Made by a program: the position numbers and the translations under genes. From an uncultured Curtobacterium sp. (lineage in GTDB: Bacteria; Actinomycetota; Actinomycetes; Actinomycetales; Microbacteriaceae), in the NCBI GenBank assembly GCA_913778205.1, contig CAJYUW010000049.1, positions 1 through 64,000 of the forward strand: 64,000 bases of DNA. Reading direction: 5' to 3'. Below are positions 8,923-18,575 of this stretch, in pieces; the first letter of the stretch is position 1; each line of letters starts with the position of its first letter. The notes below the pieces were generated by a model that was not told the origin of the DNA, did not search any database, and worked only from the letters and a program-made list of their open reading frames with translations.

Positions 8923-10109
8923 CGGGTGGCCCCTTCTGCTGCGTGGCCGCTGACCACGGGGACGACGTCGTCGTGCACGCCGTCGATGACGTCGTCGATG
9001 CGGACCGGCTTGCCGAGCGTCGCGCTGACGTAGAGTCCGCGGACCGTCGCGAGCGACACGAGCGCGGCCTCGACCGTCACGCCGGGTTCGCGGCCCTCGC
9101 GGATCGCGGCGACGATGTCGGTGTACTGCCGTGCGTGGCCGGCGGCGAAGTGGTCGGGCTCGACCGGACCGCCGACGACGTGCTCGGGCGGGACGACGTC
9201 GGACTTCTGGTCGACCGCGTCGGCCACGGCGGTGGCGTTCGCGGTGGTGGACGCCGACTCGAGCGTCGCGGTGTCCGGCGCGACGTGGAAGTAGGCGAGC
9301 CGGTCGTCGTCGACGATCGCCGAACCGTGCGTGCCGTAGACCGCGTACCGCGCGGAGAGGCCCGGGTACGCGGCGGTCGTGCAGTGGATGACGCCGAGCG
9401 CGCCGTTCCGGAACCGGACCGTGGCGACGGCGGTGTCCTCGACCTCGATCCGGTCGTGGGCGAGCAGCCCGGTCTGCGCCGAGATCTCCTCCGGCCGGCC
9501 GAGTGCCCAGACGAGCAGGTCGACGGTGTGCACGCCCTGGTTCATCACCGCGCCACCGCCGTCGAGCTCCCAGGTGCCGCGCCAGTCGCCCGAGTCGTAG
9601 TACCCCTGCGACCGGTACCAGGCGACGCTCGCCACGCCCGAGGTCACCGTGCCGAAGGAGCCGTCGTGCGCGGCCCCCGCCACCGCGACGGAGGCCGGGT
9701 CGAAGCGGTGCTGGCTGATCACGCTCGTCACCAGGCCGCGGTCGCGGGCGGCCGAAGCGAGCTCCGCGATCTGCCGGGCCCGGGGCATCGTGGTGTCGAG
9801 CGGCTTCTCGATGACGACGTGCTTGCCCGCTTCGAGCGCCGCCTGGGCCAGCTGCACGTGCATGCCGGAGGGCGAGCAGATCGCGACGAGGTCGACATCG
9901 GCCTGCTCGATGGCTTCCTCGATGGTGGCGGTCGTGATCGGGCGCGCGACGCCCATCGCCTCGAGCTCGTCGGCGGCGCTCGTGGCCGCGGCGGGGATCG
10001 CGTCGACGAGCGCGACGACCTCGAGGTCCGGGTGCTGGACGGCGACGCGGGCGTGGTGGCGTCCGATGACGCCGGCGCCGACGACGGCCAGCTTCAGTGG
10101 GGTGGTCAT
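8919..10109 (-). CDS. Gfo/Idh/MocA family oxidoreductase
   Basis: MTTPLKLAVVGAGVIGRHHARVAVQHPDLEVVALVDAIP..., GKHVVIEKPLDTTM. Confidence 0.92.
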   Translation of the reverse strand: MTTPLKLAVVGAGVIGRHHARVAVQHPDLEVVALVDAIPAAATSAADELEAMGVARPITTATIEEAIEQADVDLVAICSPSGMHVQLAQAALEAGKHVVIEKPLDTTMPRARQIAELASAARDRGLVTSVISQHRFDPASVAVAGAAHDGSFGTVTSGVASVAWYRSQGYYDSGDWRGTWELDGGGAVMNQGVHTVDLLVWALGRPEEISAQTGLLAHDRIEVEDTAVATVRFRNGALGVIHCTTAAYPGLSARYAVYGTHGSAIVDDDRLAYFHVAPDTATLESASTTANATAVADAVDQKSDVVPPEHVVGGPVEPDHFAAGHARQYTDIVAAIREGREPGVTVEAALVSLATVRGLYVSATLGKPVRIDDVIDGVHDDVVPVVSGHAAEGATR

Positions 10110-10945
10110 CGCAGGGTGACTCCGATCTGGTCGGTGAGGTTCCGGAAGGCCCGCCCGGCGCGGCCGAACGCGGCGGGCCCGGAGAACCCGCCGAGGGAGG
10201 TGAAGTCGCTGAGGTGCGGTTCGAGCGAGGCGTACCCGGCGTACCCGGCGTCGCGCAGTGCGGTCAGGGTCTCGAGGAGTTCGCCGTCGCCCTCCCCCGC
10301 CGGCACGACGGACGAGTCGGTGGCGAGGGCGTCCTTGACCTGCAGGTAGTCGACGTACGGGGAGAGCTGCGTCCAGCCGTCGGTGAACGGCTTGACGCCG
10401 CACTGGACGTAGTTCGCGTTGTCCCACGCGAGCCGGAGCGAGGACGACCCGACGCTCTCGACGATGTCGAGCACACGCGAGGGAACGTCGCCGTAGATGT
10501 CCTTCTCGTTCTCATGGAGCAGCGTCACTCCTTCGCGCGAAGCCAGGTCGGCGAGCGCCCGCATCCGGACGAGGACGTCGTCGCGGACGTCCTCGGGTGC
10601 GCGGCCCTCGAAGTAGAACGAGAAGATCCGGATGTTCGTCGTGCCGAGTGCGTGGGCCGCGGCGATCGCCCGGCCGAGCCGACCGACCTCGTGCTCGACG
10701 GGCTCGTCGACCGACACCTTGCCGATGGGCGACGCGATCGCGGACACGGTCTGGCCGCGCTCCTCGAACAGGCGGTGGAGGCCGGCGAGCTGGCCGTCGT
10801 CGAGGTCGACGACGTTCATCCCCCAGGCGCTCCGGACCTCGACGGCGCTGGCGCCGAGCGCCTGCAGCACGGCGACCTGGATCGCCGGGTCGGCGTCGAT
10901 CTCGTCGCCGAACCCGGAGAGCTCCCAACTGGGCTGGTCGGTCAT
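10106..10945 (-). CDS. Sugar phosphate isomerase/epimerase
   Basis: MTDQPSWELSGFGDEIDADPAIQVAVLQALGASAVEVRSAWGMNVVDLDDGQ...LLHENEKDIYGD...AWDNANYVQCG. Confidence 0.9.
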   Translation of the reverse strand: MTDQPSWELSGFGDEIDADPAIQVAVLQALGASAVEVRSAWGMNVVDLDDGQLAGLHRLFEERGQTVSAIASPIGKVSVDEPVEHEVGRLGRAIAAAHALGTTNIRIFSFYFEGRAPEDVRDDVLVRMRALADLASREGVTLLHENEKDIYGDVPSRVLDIVESVGSSSLRLAWDNANYVQCGVKPFTDGWTQLSPYVDYLQVKDALATDSSVVPAGEGDGELLETLTALRDAGYAGYASLEPHLSDFTSLGGFSGPAAFGRAGRAFRNLTDQIGVTLR

Positions 10946-10960
10946 GGTGTCCTTTCTGAG

Positions 10961-11006
10961 TCGGACGGGAGGCGCGTGGCGGGGCCGCACCGTGCCTCCC
11001 GTCCGA
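10961..11006. terminator. Hairpin with GGACGGGAGGC-type stem
   Basis: tcggacgggaggc (10961-10973) pairs with gcctcccgtccga (10994-11006); between ABC permease gene and epimerase gene. Confidence 0.65.
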
Positions 11007-11022
11007 TCGCTGGTTGCGTTCG

Positions 11023-11976
11023 CTACTTGACGGATCCGGCGGTGAGACCGCCGACCAGGTAGCGCTGGAAGACGAGGTAGAGCGCGACGACCGGTACCGC
11101 ACAGACGATCGACGCGGCCATCATCTGGCCGTAGATCGGGACGGCGCCGCCCTCCTGGGTGGTGCCGAGGACCTGCAGGACCACGGCGACGGTGCGCGTG
11201 TTCGGGGTCGTCATGATCGTCGAGAACAGGACGTCGTTCCAGCCGAGCAGGAACGCGAAGATCGCGGACACGACGATGCCGGGCCACGAGAGGGGCAGGA
11301 CGATGCTCCGGAGGATCCGGCCGCTCGACGCGCCGTCGATGCGGGCGGCCTCCTCGAGCTCCTTCGGCAGGCCCCGGAGGTACGTGACCATCACCCAGGT
11401 GGAGAACGGCAGGGCGAACGTCAGGTAGGTGACGAAGAGGCCCCAGCGGGTGCCGATGATCTGCACGCCGGTCGCGCTCGCGATGTTCGAGAACACGACG
11501 AACACGGGCAGGAGCAGGAGCGTCCCCGGGATCGACTGCAGGGCGAGGAGCCCGCGGAGGATGGTGAGACGGCCGAGGAACCGGAACCGGACGAGGACGT
11601 ACGCGGTGGACACGGCGAGCGCGGCACTCGCGACGGCGACGGCCCCGGCCGTGAGGATCGAGTTCACGAGGCCCTGGCCGAGCGCGACGGTCGACCAGAT
11701 GTCCACGTAGTTCGCGAGCGTGAACTCCGACGGGAAGTACTCGCCGCGGGCGACCGCGACGTCCGAGTTGACGGAGCCGAACAGGATGTAGAGCACCGGG
11801 ACGGCGATGAACGCGACGATCACGACGATGACGACGATGAGCAGCCAGCGCGGCAGGAGCCGGGTGACGTCGGTGTCGTACGGCCGCTTCGCCGGGCGGC
11901 CGTTCCGTGCCGTGATGCTCTCGGTGAGCGTCGCAGTCGGACGGGTGCGGGTGCGGAACGTGCTCTGGATGCTCAT
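11023..11976 (-). CDS. Carbohydrate ABC transporter permease
   Basis: Multiple TM segments and EAA-loop-like KELEEAARIDGASSGRILRSIVLPLSWPGI. Confidence 0.92.
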   Translation of the reverse strand: MSIQSTFRTRTRPTATLTESITARNGRPAKRPYDTDVTRLLPRWLLIVVIVVIVAFIAVPVLYILFGSVNSDVAVARGEYFPSEFTLANYVDIWSTVALGQGLVNSILTAGAVAVASAALAVSTAYVLVRFRFLGRLTILRGLLALQSIPGTLLLLPVFVVFSNIASATGVQIIGTRWGLFVTYLTFALPFSTWVMVTYLRGLPKELEEAARIDGASSGRILRSIVLPLSWPGIVVSAIFAFLLGWNDVLFSTIMTTPNTRTVAVVLQVLGTTQEGGAVPIYGQMMAASIVCAVPVVALYLVFQRYLVGGLTAGSVK

Positions 11977-13022
11977 GCGCGGGCTCCGTCGAGATCGGCG
12001 GCTGCGGCCGGGGTGGCCGCCAGGGTCGCGGGGTCCGCTGCCGCGAGCGTGGCGCGGTCGGCCCGTCGCTGCTTGCGGGTGGGGCCGGCGTCGTCACCGG
12101 TGTCGAGCTGCACCGCTCGGAGGTACACGAACAGTGGGATGGCGACGATCACGAGCGAGCAGATCGCCATGGCTGCGGACAGGCCGAAGCGGAACGACTG
12201 GAAGCTCGCGATGTAGGTCAGGACGGGCATCACCTCGACGCTCGACGGCAGCGGGATGCCGAACAGGACGAACGGGAGCGTGAAGTTGTTGATGTTGTGC
12301 AGGATCGCGATGATCACGGCCAGCGAGAGCGGGCCGCGCAGGTACGGGAAGATGATGTACCGAAGCTTCGCCCACCAGGTCACGCCGTCGAGCGCCGCGG
12401 CCTCGTGCACCTCGTTGTCGACGGCCTGCAGCCCGGCGAGGGAGAGCAGGTAGACGAACGGCCAGCTCGTCCACACCATGACACCGGCGAGTGCCCAGTA
12501 CGACGCGGAGCCGTTCAGCCAGAGCACGTCGGTGTGCAGGATCGAGTTCACGACGCCCTGCGGTTGGAGCATGGTCCGGAAGAACGTGCCGACGACGAAC
12601 GCGGGGAGCACGTACGGGATGAGGTAGACGGACCGGACGAGTCCGCGACCGGGGAACCGGTTCTGCGTGGAGATCGCCGCGGCCACTCCGATCGGTACCG
12701 TGACCGCGGTGACGAGCACGGACAGCGACACCGAGATCCAGATCGAGTGCAGGAGGGGTGAGGCGGTGACGGCCTCGGCGAAGTTCGCGAACCCGATGAA
12801 GGGGGCGCTGAACCACTGCCGCAACGTGTACTGATCGAGGTCGAGCATCGCGATGTACACGCCGACGAGGAGCGGGACCACGATGACGGCGAGCATGAGG
12901 ACGCCGCCCGGGAGGAGCATCCAGAGCGGGCGCTCCTTCTTGTACAGCGGGGTCTTGCCCACCGGCCGGACGGGCCGGTGGGACCCCGTGTCGGCACGCG
13001 GGCGGTTCTCGGTGGCGGTCAT
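11973..13022 (-). CDS. Carbohydrate ABC transporter permease
   Basis: MTATENRPRADTGSHRPVRPVGKTPLYKKERPLWMLLPGGVLMLAVIVVPLLVGVY..., VHEAAALDGVTWWAKLRYIIFPYLRGPL. Confidence 0.92.
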   Translation of the reverse strand: MTATENRPRADTGSHRPVRPVGKTPLYKKERPLWMLLPGGVLMLAVIVVPLLVGVYIAMLDLDQYTLRQWFSAPFIGFANFAEAVTASPLLHSIWISVSLSVLVTAVTVPIGVAAAISTQNRFPGRGLVRSVYLIPYVLPAFVVGTFFRTMLQPQGVVNSILHTDVLWLNGSASYWALAGVMVWTSWPFVYLLSLAGLQAVDNEVHEAAALDGVTWWAKLRYIIFPYLRGPLSLAVIIAILHNINNFTLPFVLFGIPLPSSVEVMPVLTYIASFQSFRFGLSAAMAICSLVIVAIPLFVYLRAVQLDTGDDAGPTRKQRRADRATLAAADPATLAATPAAAADLDGARA

Positions 13023-14380
13023 CACAGCCCTCCGTTCTTCTGGCGGTTCAGGGTGGCTTGCGCGTCCCGTTGCGCGGCCTGGAGGCGCTGTCGGAGCTGG
13101 TCGTCGCTGACCCCGCCGCTCTTGAGCTGCGGGATCGACTGCACGACGACATCGACCAGGGCGAGTTGGATGTCCGACCACGCCCCGGTGAAGGCGGTGG
13201 GCTTCGAGAGCTTCCCGGCCTGGATGATCGGCGCGAGCTGCGGGTTGTCGGCTGCGAGCTGTGCGGCTGCGTCCGCGTTGGTGGGCAGGTTGCCGAAGAG
13301 CCGGTAGTACTCGAGCTGCGCCTTCGGCGTGCTGAGCTGCTTGATGAACTCGAACGACAGGTCCTGCTTCTTCCCGTAGTCCGCGACGACCCAGTTGTCG
13401 CCGGACAGGATGCTGGCCGCCTCGATCCCGTCGCTCGGGCGGGATGTCGCCCCCGGCGGGACGGTCGGCAGGAGCGCGAACTCGTACTTGCCGTCGACCT
13501 TCGTGTCCGTGAAGGAGTTGATCGCGGTGGTGGTCGTCATCGGGAAGAACGCGGCCTTGCCCTCGGTGAACTGCGCGAGGGCCTGCGCGTTGTTCCAGCC
13601 GATCGCAGCGGGGTCGACGACGCCGTCCTTCGTGACCCAGTCGAAGTACGTTCGGTACGCGTCCTCGACGGCCGTCGAGTCGATCTCGGCCGTGCCGTCC
13701 TTCGACACGATCGTGTTGCCGGCGTTCTGCGCCATGCCCCAGACGAACTTCCACGGGTCGAAGCCGTCGGCGTAGGCGATCGCCATGCCGTGCACGTCCC
13801 CCTCGGTCGTCTTCTTCGCGTCCTCCGTGAGCTGGTCCCACGTGGTCGGCATCTCGGTGATGCCGGCCTTCGCGAGCAGGTCCGTGTTGACGGCCATCAC
13901 GAACGGCCGGCTGGCGAACGGGATGCCGATCTGCTCCGAGGCGCTCGGGCCCGAGATCCCGAACGCGGCCGGGTCGAACTGGTCCTTGCCGCCGACGGCC
14001 TGCCAGTCCTTCGCGTCCATCTCGACGAACGCGCCGGTGGCGTACGCGGTCGGCGTGAACGTGCTGCCGATCGCGTAGACGTCGGGACCCTGCCCGGAGA
14101 TGACGCTCGTCTGGATCGCGGTCAGTTCCTCCTGCGCGGACGAGTAGGTCTCCCACTGCACCTTCGCGCCGGTGGTGCGCCGGAACTCGGCGGCGACGTC
14201 CTGCTGCCACTGCTTGCGTTCCTTGGGGTAGGTGGTGTCCGCGCCCATCATGACGCGGAGGGTGTTCGGGTCGTCACCGCTGCCGTTCACGATCGCGCAG
14301 CCCTGCAGCGACAGCGCTGCGAGCGCGACCACGACGGCGGCTCCGGCCACGGAGCGGGCCTTCCGTCTTCCTGTCCTCAT
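13022..14380 (-). CDS. Extracellular solute-binding lipoprotein (carbohydrate ABC transporter)
   Basis: MRTGRRKARSVAGAAVVVALAALSLQGCAIVNGSGDDPNTLRVMMG... signal peptide/lipobox; GQGPDVYAIGS. Confidence 0.92.
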   Translation of the reverse strand: MRTGRRKARSVAGAAVVVALAALSLQGCAIVNGSGDDPNTLRVMMGADTTYPKERKQWQQDVAAEFRRTTGAKVQWETYSSAQEELTAIQTSVISGQGPDVYAIGSTFTPTAYATGAFVEMDAKDWQAVGGKDQFDPAAFGISGPSASEQIGIPFASRPFVMAVNTDLLAKAGITEMPTTWDQLTEDAKKTTEGDVHGMAIAYADGFDPWKFVWGMAQNAGNTIVSKDGTAEIDSTAVEDAYRTYFDWVTKDGVVDPAAIGWNNAQALAQFTEGKAAFFPMTTTTAINSFTDTKVDGKYEFALLPTVPPGATSRPSDGIEAASILSGDNWVVADYGKKQDLSFEFIKQLSTPKAQLEYYRLFGNLPTNADAAAQLAADNPQLAPIIQAGKLSKPTAFTGAWSDIQLALVDVVVQSIPQLKSGGVSDDQLRQRLQAAQRDAQATLNRQKNGGL

Positions 14381-14470
14381 GCGGGGGTTTCCTCCTCGAG
14401 ACCTCCGAGGGCTGCGCCGTCGGGACCGACCGTCGGCAGCGCTGCCCGGGTGCCACCACTGTCCCGTTCG

Positions 14471-14506
14471 TGGCAACGTCCGGCAACCGGTTGCCAGTTG
14501 TTGCCA
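14471..14506. promoter_or_regulatory. Nested palindromic operator candidate for the divergent LacI regulator
   Basis: Inner palindrome GGCAACCGGTTGCC (14482-14495) nested with outer TGGCAAC (14471-14477)/GTTGCCA (14500-14506), same centre of symmetry; in the SBP/LacI divergent intergenic region. Confidence 0.7.
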
Positions 14507-14524
14507 CCGACGCCTAGCGTCGGC

Positions 14525-15625
14525 ATGGTGAGCAGCGCAGACACGGTCCCGACCCGGGGCTCGGACGCGGTCCCCGCCGACCCGGGCACCGCCGGCACGC
14601 ACCGTCGGGTGACGATCCGGGACATCGCGGACGCCACCGGGGTGGCACCTTCGACGGTGTCCCGCGCGCTCTCGCTGCCGGACCGAGTGAACCACGTCAC
14701 TCAGCAGCGCATCCAGCAGGCGGCGCGGGAGCTCGGCTACGTCGCGAACTCGCAGGCACGGGCCCTGACGTCTGGTCGGACCCGCGCGGTCGCCGTGCTC
14801 GTGTCGGACATCACGAACCCGTTCTACTTCGACGTGATCCGGGGCACGCAGCACCAGCTGTCGGCCGCTGGTTGGACGCAGCTGCTCGTCGACACCGAGG
14901 AGTCCGCCGACGCCGAGCTCGCCGCGCTGAGTGCGATCGCGACCAAGGCCGACGGCGCCGTCCTCACCGCGTCACGGCTGTCGGACGCCCAGATCGCCCG
15001 GTTCGCCGAACGCACGCCGCTCGTCGTGGTGAACCGTCGGCCGGCCGGTGTCCCCTCGGTGCTCATCGACACCCCGGGCGGGGTCGAGCAGGCCGTGCAG
15101 CACCTCGTCTCGCTCGGCCATCGCGACGTCCTCTACGTCGCCGGGCCGGACAGCTCGTGGTCGAACGAGCGGCGGTGGCGGGCCCTCGTGCGGGTCGCCA
15201 AGCGTCTGGGGGTCCGGGTCGCACGCATCGGCCCGCACGCGCCGTTCGTCGACTCCGGTGCCGCGGCCGCGGACGCCGCCGTGAACGCGGGGGCGACGGC
15301 GTGCATCGCGTTCAACGACCTGATCGCGATCGGGATGCTCGCGCGGCTCCGGGAGCGGGGCGTCCGGGTCCCCGAGGACATGTCCGTCGTCGGCTGCGAC
15401 GACATCTTCGGCGCCGACTTCTGCAACCCGCCGCTGACCACGATGACGTCGCCGATCGAGCGCGCCGGTCGGGTCGCCATCCGGATGCTCCTCGGCCGCC
15501 TCGGCGCGGCCACCGTCGACGACCTGCCCCCGGGTCACGACGCCGGTGCCGTCGCCCTGCCCACCCACCTCACCGTCCGCGAGTCCACCGGCCCGGCTCC
15601 GAGCTCGCCCCACCGTCCGTCCTGA
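14525..15625 (+). CDS. LacI family transcriptional regulator
   Basis: HRRVTIRDIADATGVAPSTVSRALSLPDRVNHVTQQRIQQAARELGYVANSQARALTSGRT... HTH and periplasmic-binding-like domain. Confidence 0.93.
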   Translation: MVSSADTVPTRGSDAVPADPGTAGTHRRVTIRDIADATGVAPSTVSRALSLPDRVNHVTQQRIQQAARELGYVANSQARALTSGRTRAVAVLVSDITNPFYFDVIRGTQHQLSAAGWTQLLVDTEESADAELAALSAIATKADGAVLTASRLSDAQIARFAERTPLVVVNRRPAGVPSVLIDTPGGVEQAVQHLVSLGHRDVLYVAGPDSSWSNERRWRALVRVAKRLGVRVARIGPHAPFVDSGAAAADAAVNAGATACIAFNDLIAIGMLARLRERGVRVPEDMSVVGCDDIFGADFCNPPLTTMTSPIERAGRVAIRMLLGRLGAATVDDLPPGHDAGAVALPTHLTVRESTGPAPSSPHRPS

Positions 15626-15636
15626 AGGAGTCGACG

Positions 15637-17067
15637 TTGACCCGCACCAGCACGACCGCCACCCCCCTCGCGCCGCACCCCGACCGGCTGCTGCCGGCCG
15701 ACCCGGGGGCTCGCGCGATCGCCCGCACCGTGTACGAGGCCGTCGCCGACGCGCCGATCATCTCCCCGCACGGGCACGTCGACGCCGCGCTCATCGCCGA
15801 CGACGAGCCGTTCCCGGACCCGGCCGCGCTCCTGGTCACCCCGGACCACTACGTCCTCCGGCTCCTGCACGCGAACGGCGTCGGCCTCGACGAGCTGGGG
15901 CGTGGTCCCTCCGGAGCGGTCGACGGCCGCGGCGTCTGGCGGCACCTGGCCGAGCACTGGGACGACTTCCTCGGCACGCCGGTCCGGTACTGGTTCGAGA
16001 CCGAGCTCCACGACGTGTTCGGGCTCCGGGAGGCCCCGTCCGCCGAGAACGCCGACGCGCAGTACGACCACCTCGCCGCGCTGCTCCGTGCCCCGGAGTT
16101 CCGGCCCCGGGCGCTCTTCGACGCCTTCGGCATCGAGGTGCTCGCCACCACCGACGACCCGACCGCGGACCTCGCCGCGCACGCGCGGCTCGCCGCCGAC
16201 CCGACCTTCCACGGCCGGGTGCTCCCCACGTTCCGCGCCGACGCGGTGTTCGATCCGGCGCGTCCGGACTGGAGGCACGTGGTGACGTCGATCGGGGAGG
16301 CCGCGGGCATCGACGCGGGCACCCACGACGGGCTGCTCGCCGCGCTGCGCGCGCGGCGGCGGTACTTCGTCGAACACGGGGCGACCGCCACGGACACCGG
16401 TGTGCTCGACGCCGGGTCGGCACCGCTGTCCGCCGGGGAACGGTCCCGCATCCACGCCGCGGCGATGCGGGGGCCCGACGGCGTGACCGCGGCCGAGGCC
16501 ACCGCGTACCGGCACGACATGCTCTACCGCTGGGCGGAGATGAGCGTCGACGACGGCCTCGTCATGCAGCTCCACCCCGGTGTGATCCGCAACCACCACC
16601 GGCCGACGCTCGACCGGTTCGGACCGGACACCGGCCACGACCTGCCCGCCGTCGGGTCCTTCACCGAGCCCCTCCGGCCGCTGCTGAACGACTTCGGGAC
16701 CGCACCCGGCTTCCACCTCGTGCTGTTCACCGTCGACGAGACCGTGTTCTCGCGCGAGATCGGGCCGCTCGCCGGCTTCTACCCCGCCGTCTACGCCGGC
16801 GCTCCCTGGTGGTTCATCGACACCCCGGCGGCGATCGGGCGGTACCGCGCCGCCGTCACCGACGCAGCGGGCTTCACCAAGACATCGGGGTTCATCGACG
16901 ACACCCGCGCCTACTGCTCGATCCCCGCTCGGCACGACATGGCGCGACGGGCGGACGCGGCGTACTTGGCGTCGCTCGTGGTGACGCACGAGATCACGGA
17001 GGAGGACGCCGTCCGCACGGCGCGCCGGATCGTGTCGGACATCCCCCGGGCGACGTTCAAGCTCTGA
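15637..17067 (+). CDS. uxaC: Glucuronate isomerase (uronate isomerase)
   Basis: TTG start; APIISPHGHVDAALIADDEPFPDPAALLVTPDHYVLRLLHANGVGLDELG...; MSVDDGLVMQLHPGVIRNHH. Confidence 0.93.
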   Translation: MTRTSTTATPLAPHPDRLLPADPGARAIARTVYEAVADAPIISPHGHVDAALIADDEPFPDPAALLVTPDHYVLRLLHANGVGLDELGRGPSGAVDGRGVWRHLAEHWDDFLGTPVRYWFETELHDVFGLREAPSAENADAQYDHLAALLRAPEFRPRALFDAFGIEVLATTDDPTADLAAHARLAADPTFHGRVLPTFRADAVFDPARPDWRHVVTSIGEAAGIDAGTHDGLLAALRARRRYFVEHGATATDTGVLDAGSAPLSAGERSRIHAAAMRGPDGVTAAEATAYRHDMLYRWAEMSVDDGLVMQLHPGVIRNHHRPTLDRFGPDTGHDLPAVGSFTEPLRPLLNDFGTAPGFHLVLFTVDETVFSREIGPLAGFYPAVYAGAPWWFIDTPAAIGRYRAAVTDAAGFTKTSGFIDDTRAYCSIPARHDMARRADAAYLASLVVTHEITEEDAVRTARRIVSDIPRATFKL

Positions 17068-17101
17068 CCGTGCGACGTCGGCGTCCGACGGTCTCGGTAC
17101 G

Positions 17102-17716
17102 GTGGGCGCCGTGGACCCCGTCGTCGCCGCGTACTCGGACCGGGCCGCGGAGTACACCGCGCTGCTCGGGTCGATGGACGCGGTCGACCCCGCAGACCGG
17201 CAGACCGTCGACCGGTGGGCGGCGGCACAGCAGGGCCTCCTCGTCGACCTCGGTTGCGGCCCCGGGCACTGGACCGCAGCACTCGGCGCCGCGGGCCACG
17301 AGGTCGTCGGGATCGAGCCGACGCCGGCGTTCCGGACGCTCGCGCGCGCACGGTTCCCCGCGATCGACGTCCGCGACGGGCGGGCCGACCGACTGCCGTT
17401 CGCGGACGGCGCCGTCGGTGGCGTCCTCGCCTGGTACTCGTTGATCCACCTGGACGAGGACGGCTTCGTGGCGGCACTCGACGAGGCCGCGCGGATGGTG
17501 ACACCGGGCGGTGGTCTGCTGCTCGGGTTGTTCGAGGGCGAGCGGCTCGAGACGTTCGAACACCGGGTGGTCCGCGCCCGTCGGTGGCCGGTGCACCGGG
17601 TCACGGGGTTGCTCGACGCCGCCGGCTTCCGGGCGACCGAGGTGAGCACGCGGACGACACCACCGCACCGCCCGCCCGTGGCGATCGCTGCCGTCAGGGC
17701 GTCCGGCCGGAGGTGA
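17102..17716 (+). CDS. Class I SAM-dependent methyltransferase
   Basis: LVDLGCGPGHWTAALGAAGHEVVGIEPTPAF...; start codon uncertain (ATG 17102 or nearby GTG). Confidence 0.88.
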   Translation: MGAVDPVVAAYSDRAAEYTALLGSMDAVDPADRQTVDRWAAAQQGLLVDLGCGPGHWTAALGAAGHEVVGIEPTPAFRTLARARFPAIDVRDGRADRLPFADGAVGGVLAWYSLIHLDEDGFVAALDEAARMVTPGGGLLLGLFEGERLETFEHRVVRARRWPVHRVTGLLDAAGFRATEVSTRTTPPHRPPVAIAAVRASGRR

Positions 17717-17818
17717 CGCGACCGGCAGCGGGCACGACGACCCGCGGTGTGGTCGCGGTGGTCCGCTGGCGACGCCTGCCCTGCGGAGCCGCCCGCCCGC
17801 CCGCCGAGCCGACCACCC

Positions 17819-17860
17819 CCGGGAGGCGACGTTCGGGACGGACGGCCGTGCGCCTCCCGG
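17819..17860. terminator. Hairpin with CCGGGAGGCG/CGCCTCCCGG-like stem at a convergent junction
   Basis: ccgggaggcg (17819-17828) pairs with cgcctcccgg (17851-17860). Confidence 0.5.
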
Positions 17861-17921
17861 CCGGATGCCGGACAGTGGGCGCGAGCCGCCCCGGCGGACC
17901 GCACCACGCGACGGCGCGGGC

Positions 17922-18461
17922 TCAGCCGGACGTGACGGCCAGCCCGGCGACGATCGTCCGCACCGTGTCGGCGACGGGCCCGTCGATGGGCACGGCGATG
18001 GCGGCCTCGTCGGGCTCGGGCCGCTCGAGCGTGGCGAACTGCGAGTCGAGCAACGACGTCGGCATGTACTCGTGGTGCCGGTGCGACTGCCGCTCGGCGA
18101 TGAGGTCGCGCGAACCGTCGAGGAACGCGATCACGAGGTCAGGGGCGGAGGCTCGGAGCCGGTCGCGGTACGCGCGCTTGAGGGCGGAGTTCGCCATCAC
18201 CGCGCGCTTCCCGGACGCCTCGATCCTCGTGATCCGTTCCGCGCACGCGTCGAGCCACGGCCAGCGGTCCTCGTCCGTGAGCGGGGTACCGGCACGCATC
18301 TTCTCCTTGTTCGCGGCCGGGTGGAGGTCGTCCGCGTCGACGAACTCCGCCGGTTCCCCGCGGTCTGCCAGCGCGGCGGCCACCGCGGCTCCGATGGTGG
18401 ACTTGCCCGAGCCGGACACCCCCATGACGAGGACGGGCGGGAGGACGGCGGGGTCGGTCAT
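17922..18461 (-). CDS. gntK: Gluconokinase
   Basis: VLVMGVSGSGKSTIGAAVAAALADRGEPAEFVDADDLHPAANKEKMRAGTPLTDEDRWPWLDA; HHEYMPTSLLDSQFATLE. Confidence 0.95.
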   Translation of the reverse strand: MTDPAVLPPVLVMGVSGSGKSTIGAAVAAALADRGEPAEFVDADDLHPAANKEKMRAGTPLTDEDRWPWLDACAERITRIEASGKRAVMANSALKRAYRDRLRASAPDLVIAFLDGSRDLIAERQSHRHHEYMPTSLLDSQFATLERPEPDEAAIAVPIDGPVADTVRTIVAGLAVTSG

Positions 18462-18575
18462 CCCTCCACAGTATTGATGACGATGGACGTTCTCCCCGTG
18501 TTGCCGTAACACCCACCCCGTCCCAGGCCTCCCGCCGTAGGTTGGTGGCCCGTACGACAGGACGAAGGAGACCCC

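Noticed and set aside
13058-14524. N-terminal extension of the LacI ORF back to 13058
   Set aside because: It overlaps the minus-strand solute-binding protein; the LacI HTH begins just after the ATG at 14525.
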